The notes beneath the pieces are model-generated. The model was not told the origin of the DNA and did no database searches. It saw only the letters and a program-made list of their open reading frames with translations. From an uncultured bacterium (lineage in GTDB: Bacteria; Bacteroidota; Bacteroidia; Bacteroidales; Bacteroidaceae), in assembly GCA_905215655.1 (NCBI GenBank), contig CAJMQT010000032.1, positions 1-18,716 on the forward strand: DNA of 18,716 bases, given 5' to 3'. Positions 15,181 to 18,716 of this stretch are shown piece after piece. Each line of letters begins with the position of its first letter. Positions within the stretch are counted from its first letter, which is position 1. The position numbers and the translations under genes are program-made.

Positions 15181-15301
15181 AAGCCCCCTCCTAACCTCCC
15201 CGAAGCCCCCTCCCTGCCCTCCCCGAGGGGAGGAAAGTGGCAAAGAACAGCCCCCTCCTGACCTCCCCGAGGGGAGGAATTGAAGTTAGCTTTGTTGGTG
15301 G
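15181..15301 (-). repeat. GC-rich repeats in reverse orientation with truncated compound tail
   Basis: Three copies, two of them partial, begin AGCCCCCTCC at about 15182, 15203 and 15249. The last runs on into the reverse complement of AACAAAGCTAACTTCAAT, the right end of the 90-bp compound repeat seen at 8704-8792, so it is a truncated third copy. Confidence 0.85.
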
Positions 15302-15323
15302 AGAGATGATGAAAGGGGGTTAT

Positions 15324-15477
15324 TTACAATTTGAAACATAGCCTTTTGCATTGCGAAAGGTAAGCTTTTACAATGCAAAAGGCGGTCTTTCACAATGTAA
15401 AAGACCGCCTCTTGTAAATCGGACATCTGTCGATGAAAACTGTAAGGAAAGTACAGCGATAATGTGATAAACCGTAA
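15324..15477 (+). repeat. 155-bp structured repeat element, copy 2
   Basis: Starts TTACAATTTGAAA and ends CCGTAA, aligning over its length with 7273-7427. AGGCGGTCTTT (15380-15390) pairs perfectly with AAAGACCGCCT (15400-15410). The tail core at 15439-15465, with its CTGTA/TACAG hairpin, is identical to copy 1. Together with the flanking GC-rich repeats it fills the 538-bp gap between the GNAT and receptor genes. Confidence 0.9.
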
Positions 15478-15506
15478 CAAATCCACCTCTTGCCACAAGA
15501 CAAATT

Positions 15507-15630
15507 TCAATTCCTCCCCTCGGGGAGGTTAGGTGGGGGCTGCTGTCTCTTCAATCCCTCCCCTCGGGGAGGTTAGGTGGGGGCTTCGGGGAGGTCAGGT
15601 GGGGGCTGGAAGTTGCTTTGGTGGGGGCTT
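15507..15630 (+). repeat. GC-rich repeats abutting the receptor gene stop codon
   Basis: Two good copies joined by CTGCTGTCTCT, as in the 44-bp array, then two decayed copies ending GGTGGGGGCTT. The stop codon of the minus-strand receptor gene (TTA on the plus strand, 15629-15631) overlaps the last GGGGGCTTA. Confidence 0.88.
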
Positions 15631-18175
15631 ACTCCTTCTTCCCTTTCACGTCATCGTTCTCTATCGAGCGTTCGGCTTTCTTCACGCCGGCTTTCAGTTC
15701 GCCGATGCGATAGCTGACGCTGACGCCGAAACGCCGGTTGCTGCCCTTGTACCAAGACGTGTTTTTAAAGCCGATACTCTCGGTGGAGGAGTCCCAGCGG
15801 TGGTATTTCGTGAAAAAGTCGATGGCGTATGCCGACAGGGTGAGGCGCTTTTTGAGGAACGACTTGCTGACCGACATGCTGTATTGCGTAAAACTGTTGC
15901 CCCTGCCTTGCAGACTGATGGTGGGCGTCTGTGCGTAATATCCCGCGCTGATGGTCCAGTCTTTGGGCAGCGTCTGCTGCGCGCCGGCGTAGATAAACAT
16001 CTGCCATCCGCGGTTTTTCAGGCTCGTGCCGTCAGACATGTACGACCACCAGCCGTTGAAGTTGGAGTATATGCGCGTCGTCTTTGTCATGTTCCAGTTG
16101 ACGTAAGTGTACAGCGAGGCGGAGCGCACCTTGCCGATGTTGGCATAGGTGTCGTAGAGCACGCTCTTTCCCGTGGGGTTGCGCAGCCCCTCGATGTCGT
16201 TGTCGTTGACGAGACGGCTTACGTACTCAATGCTGTTGTCGGTGAAGCGGTAGCTCATCTGCACGTTAAGGCTGAGCTTTGAGGTGAAGTTGCTGAACGT
16301 CAGGGCGAAAGAGTGACTCTTCTCGCTGTCGAGGTCGGGGTTGCCTTGGTTGATGTTCGTGGGGTCGGAGTCGTCGAGATAAGGGTTCAGATACCAGATG
16401 CCGGGGCGGTAGATGCGCATGTTGTAAGACGCTTTGAGGCTCATCATGTCGCTCAGTTTCCAGCCGAGGCTCAGCGAGGGGACGATGTCGTTGAAGCTTT
16501 TCTTGAAGTCTTCGCCGCGCCCGAGGGTGTATCTCACGCTCTGGTCGGTGTGCTCGTAGCGTGCGCCGAGGCGTGCGGAGAACTTCTTTATCTTTATGCG
16601 GTAGCCGAGGTATGCTGCAAGAATGTCGTTCTCGTGCTTGTAATGCACGCTGTGGTCGTTGTCGAAGGTATAATCGTCGGCGTCGTCGTCGGCAATCATG
16701 TAGCGGTCGTTTTCGGAGCGGTTGTCGCGTATGATGTATTTCATTCCCGTCTCCAAGGTGTGAATTTTGCCTATCGGCGTGGTGTAGTCCACCTGAAATG
16801 TTTGCTCAGTGCTGTTTGTCGAGCCGTCGTTACGCATGTCGCGCAGGCGCCGCAGGAAGTCCTGCCAGTCGGCGGCGGCGTCTTTGTCGTCGTAGGCGGT
16901 GCTGCTGTCGGCGCTTTCCGGACTGCTGTTTATCTTGTAAGAGAGGGTCAGCATGCGGTCTTTGAGCTTGAACAGACGCTGATAGTCTATGCCGCCCTCG
17001 ATGCTGCTCCATGTGCTTTTGGCGTGCGACGGCGTGGTGTAGCGGTAGAGCATGTCGCCCGTGGCGGGCGCGGAGCCTACGGTCGTGCCCTCCGAATGGC
17101 TCTTCGTGTCGCCGCCCCAGAGGTTCAGCGATAGCGAGATGAGCCTCAGCGAGTCGATATCATAACTTGCCTCGAGGCTTCCCGAATGGAAGTTGTTATG
17201 GTTTTTTGCCGTCGAACGGTTCTCGACGTCTGACGATGAGGAGCTCAACGCCTCGTCGGTGGTGGTGAGATTGCTGCCCGACCATGTGCGCGGATTGTCG
17301 TTGCGGGTGTAATTGTAACGCCCGCTGACGGTCAGCTTGCCCTTCTTCACGGTGGCGAAGGCTCCGCCGCCGAGCCCGCGCGTGCCTGCCGAGGCGGTGA
17401 AGGTTGCCGTATAGCCCTCTATGCCTCGCCCCACGGTAATGATGTTAAGGATACCGCCTATGCCCTCGGCGTCGTACTTCGGACCGGGGTTTGTTATCAC
17501 TTCAATGCGTTTTATGCTGCTGGCGGGCATGCTCTTCAACACCTCCTTGGGGTTTTTGGTCATCATCGAGTTGGGCTTTCCGTTGACGAAGACTTTGAAA
17601 GAGCTGTTGCCGTTGACCTTGATGTTGTCTTCGCCGTCGACGGTTACAAGCGGAACCTTGCGCAACATTTCAATGACGGAGTTAGTCTTTGAGTCCGGAT
17701 CTTCCTCGATGTTGTACTCTATCTTGTCTATGTCCGACTTGACGAGGGGCTTTTGCGCCACCACCTCGACGCCGTTCAGTTCGTTCTTGTTGTCGGAGAT
17801 ACGGAGGGTGTCGAGGTTGACGGTCTTCCGGCCCGGCGCGACGGTGAAGTCTCTGACGATGTTACGGCGCCCCACGGAGCTGACGGTCAGTACATACCGG
17901 CGGTCGGAGGCGGCGTCCGGCGCGGCGGCGGACTGCTTTCCGGCGTCGTGTTTGACGCTGACGCTGAACTGACCGTTGACATTGGTGACGGCAAGTTTGA
18001 GCGCCTTGTCCGTCGTGTCCTTCTTCGTTATGCTTATTGTGGCGTACGGTTCGCCGGCTTTTGTTATCGAGTCGACCACGCATCCCTTTACGGTAAAGCT
18101 CTCCGGGGCTGTCTGCGCGCCTGCCGCAAGGGGCAGGAGGAGCGCCGGGAGCATGAGCAGTGATAGTAATTTCAT
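15629..18175 (-). CDS. Outer membrane beta-barrel receptor (TonB-dependent-like, OMP_b-brl_3 type)
   Basis: 848 residues. A signal peptide (LLSLLMLPALLLPLAAGAQ) leads into a carboxypeptidase-regulatory-like beta domain (about 25-115, FTVKGCVVDSITKAGEPYAT). Next comes a plug domain (about 130-245) with VPLVTVDGEDNIKVNGNSSF and SMPASSIKRIEVITNPG, then a long beta barrel. The layout matches TonB-dependent transporters of the outer-membrane beta-barrel family common in Bacteroidetes, not the SusC type; no SusD partner is adjacent. It may import a small ligand or metal complex, but the substrate cannot be read. The C terminus is a charged tail (DDVKGKKE) in place of the usual terminal aromatic residue. 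It is expressed from a TATATTTG box at 18200-18207. Confidence 0.92.
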   Translation of the reverse strand: MKLLSLLMLPALLLPLAAGAQTAPESFTVKGCVVDSITKAGEPYATISITKKDTTDKALKLAVTNVNGQFSVSVKHDAGKQSAAAPDAASDRRYVLTVSSVGRRNIVRDFTVAPGRKTVNLDTLRISDNKNELNGVEVVAQKPLVKSDIDKIEYNIEEDPDSKTNSVIEMLRKVPLVTVDGEDNIKVNGNSSFKVFVNGKPNSMMTKNPKEVLKSMPASSIKRIEVITNPGPKYDAEGIGGILNIITVGRGIEGYTATFTASAGTRGLGGGAFATVKKGKLTVSGRYNYTRNDNPRTWSGSNLTTTDEALSSSSSDVENRSTAKNHNNFHSGSLEASYDIDSLRLISLSLNLWGGDTKSHSEGTTVGSAPATGDMLYRYTTPSHAKSTWSSIEGGIDYQRLFKLKDRMLTLSYKINSSPESADSSTAYDDKDAAADWQDFLRRLRDMRNDGSTNSTEQTFQVDYTTPIGKIHTLETGMKYIIRDNRSENDRYMIADDDADDYTFDNDHSVHYKHENDILAAYLGYRIKIKKFSARLGARYEHTDQSVRYTLGRGEDFKKSFNDIVPSLSLGWKLSDMMSLKASYNMRIYRPGIWYLNPYLDDSDPTNINQGNPDLDSEKSHSFALTFSNFTSKLSLNVQMSYRFTDNSIEYVSRLVNDNDIEGLRNPTGKSVLYDTYANIGKVRSASLYTYVNWNMTKTTRIYSNFNGWWSYMSDGTSLKNRGWQMFIYAGAQQTLPKDWTISAGYYAQTPTISLQGRGNSFTQYSMSVSKSFLKKRLTLSAYAIDFFTKYHRWDSSTESIGFKNTSWYKGSNRRFGVSVSYRIGELKAGVKKAERSIENDDVKGKKE

Positions 18176-18199
18176 TGTCGTTGGTATTGTTATTCTTTA

Positions 18200-18220
18200 C
18201 AAATATACGTATAATAAGGG
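18200..18220 (-). promoter_or_regulatory. Promoter of the outer-membrane receptor gene
   Basis: The minus strand reads TATATTTG (18200-18207), matching TAnnTTTG, preceded by CCCTTATTATACG, which nearly equals the sequence in front of the GNAT gene. The leader would be about 20 nt. Confidence 0.62.
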
Positions 18221-18301
18221 ACGTTATGGACTGGCGGGAGGCACGTTTTAAGGTTGTTTAACATAAGAAAGAACGTCACATAAACCAATGGTAATGTCTG
18301 A

Positions 18302-18331
18302 ACTCCTATACTTCTGTACTCCTATACTTCT
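18302..18331 (+). repeat. Short tandem repeat ACTCCTATACTTCT
   Basis: Two copies of ACTCCTATACTTCT, 16 bp apart, with decayed CTATCCTTCT nearby. They lie in the 199-bp divergent gap between the receptor gene and the secreted protein gene. Otherwise the gap holds the two promoters and AT-rich sequence. Confidence 0.7.
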
Positions 18332-18362
18332 AAAATTCTATCCTTCTGTTCAAATTTTTCAT

Positions 18363-18370
18363 TACTTTTG
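18363..18370 (+). promoter_or_regulatory. -7 box directly in front of the secreted protein gene
   Basis: TACTTTTG matches TAnnTTTG and ends only 4 bp before the ATG at 18375. If used, transcription would start at or beside the start codon, giving a leaderless mRNA. No -33 TTTG is seen at the expected distance. Confidence 0.45.
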
Positions 18371-18374
18371 CAGC

Positions 18375-18716
18375 ATGACACGAAGAATTATATTATCATT
18401 GTTTTTCGGCTGGCTGATTGCCGGCGGCGCCATGGCCGGCGGATTCACCGTCAACGCCGCACAGAGCACCGTGGCGATCAACAACGGCATCAACTCGCTC
18501 GTGCTGCGCTTCAACGGAGGGCTGAACCTCTCCGAAGGGGCCACGCTGCGCATTCCGATCGGCTGGTTCGCCGTCGAGGGCGGATTGACGTTCACGTTCC
18601 GTTACGGCACGAAGGACTACACTTCGACCATCTGGGCCGACGACGGCGTTGTCCGCACTTTCACCGACAACAACGGCTTCAAGCAGGCACGCCTGATGCG
18701 CGAGACCTTCGAATTC
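18375..18716 (+). CDS. Secreted protein of unknown function, 5' part only
   Basis: An open frame from the ATG at 18375 runs without a stop for 114 codons to the window edge. It begins with a signal peptide (MTRRIILSLFFGWLIAGGAM, probable cleavage near AMA-GGF). The visible mature part is rich in alternating polar and hydrophobic residues (STVAINNGINSLVLRFNGG, GGLTFTFRYGTKDYTSTIW), suggesting beta structure. I do not recognise the family. It is divergent from the outer-membrane receptor gene across 199 bp. Codon use is similar to its neighbours, which supports a real gene. The downstream end lies outside the window. Confidence 0.8.
   Translation, partial: MTRRIILSLFFGWLIAGGAMAGGFTVNAAQSTVAINNGINSLVLRFNGGLNLSEGATLRIPIGWFAVEGGLTFTFRYGTKDYTSTIWADDGVVRTFTDNNGFKQARLMRETFEF

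Noticed and set aside
15629..18175. SusC-type receptor of a polysaccharide utilisation locus
   Set aside because: No SusD, glycoside hydrolase or sensor gene is adjacent, and the length and plug sequence fit the other outer-membrane beta-barrel family.
18711..18716. Window ends exactly at GAATTC (EcoRI site)
   Set aside because: This could indicate a clone boundary, but one hexamer at an edge is easily chance and nothing else supports it.

Overview
The window looks like chromosome of a Bacteroidales bacterium, most likely a Prevotella relative. The support is: -7 promoter boxes of the Bacteroidetes form TAnnTTTG with no clear Shine-Dalgarno sites; a TonB-dependent-type outer membrane barrel; Bacteroidetes-type ParE, CoaD and YbeY; and GC-moderate genes separated by dense families of short intergenic repeats. 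I see no rRNA, tRNA, CRISPR, transposase or phage gene.

Positions 1-7150 hold a corrinoid methyl-transfer locus. On the plus strand is a 1009-residue fusion joining a UroD-type methyltransferase domain, a MetH-type homocysteine methyltransferase domain and a cobalamin-binding module, followed by a sodium:solute symporter. On the minus strand, converging on them, are a separate MtaA/CmuA-like UroD-type methyltransferase and a stand-alone methionine synthase activation (reactivation) domain protein. The four genes meet at a strong bidirectional hairpin (5165-5225). The fusion has no folate domain and no reactivation domain of its own. The most economical reading is a folate-independent route moving methyl groups from an unknown, possibly imported, donor to homocysteine, with reactivation supplied in trans. 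This is the strongest candidate for an undescribed system here.

Positions 7150-13516 hold housekeeping genes. ruvB, coaD and ybeY lie on the plus strand; a C-terminal processing protease (S41) and parE lie on the minus strand. ybeY and the protease converge on an inverted repeat that contains both stop codons.

Positions 13517-18716 hold a GNAT-fold protein, an 848-residue outer-membrane beta-barrel receptor (minus strand), and the first 114 codons of a secreted protein running off the right edge.

The other striking theme is repeats. Roughly twenty copies of a GC-rich palindromic repeat lie between genes, with their ends facing the neighbouring genes. Two copies of a ~155-bp structured element lie at 7273 and 15324. 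Heptamer tracts and a 44-bp tandem array are also present. Some repeats have entered genes: one array of hairpin units forms, in frame, an interdomain linker of the fusion methyltransferase, and others seem to supply the C-terminal tails of RuvB, YbeY and the protease.
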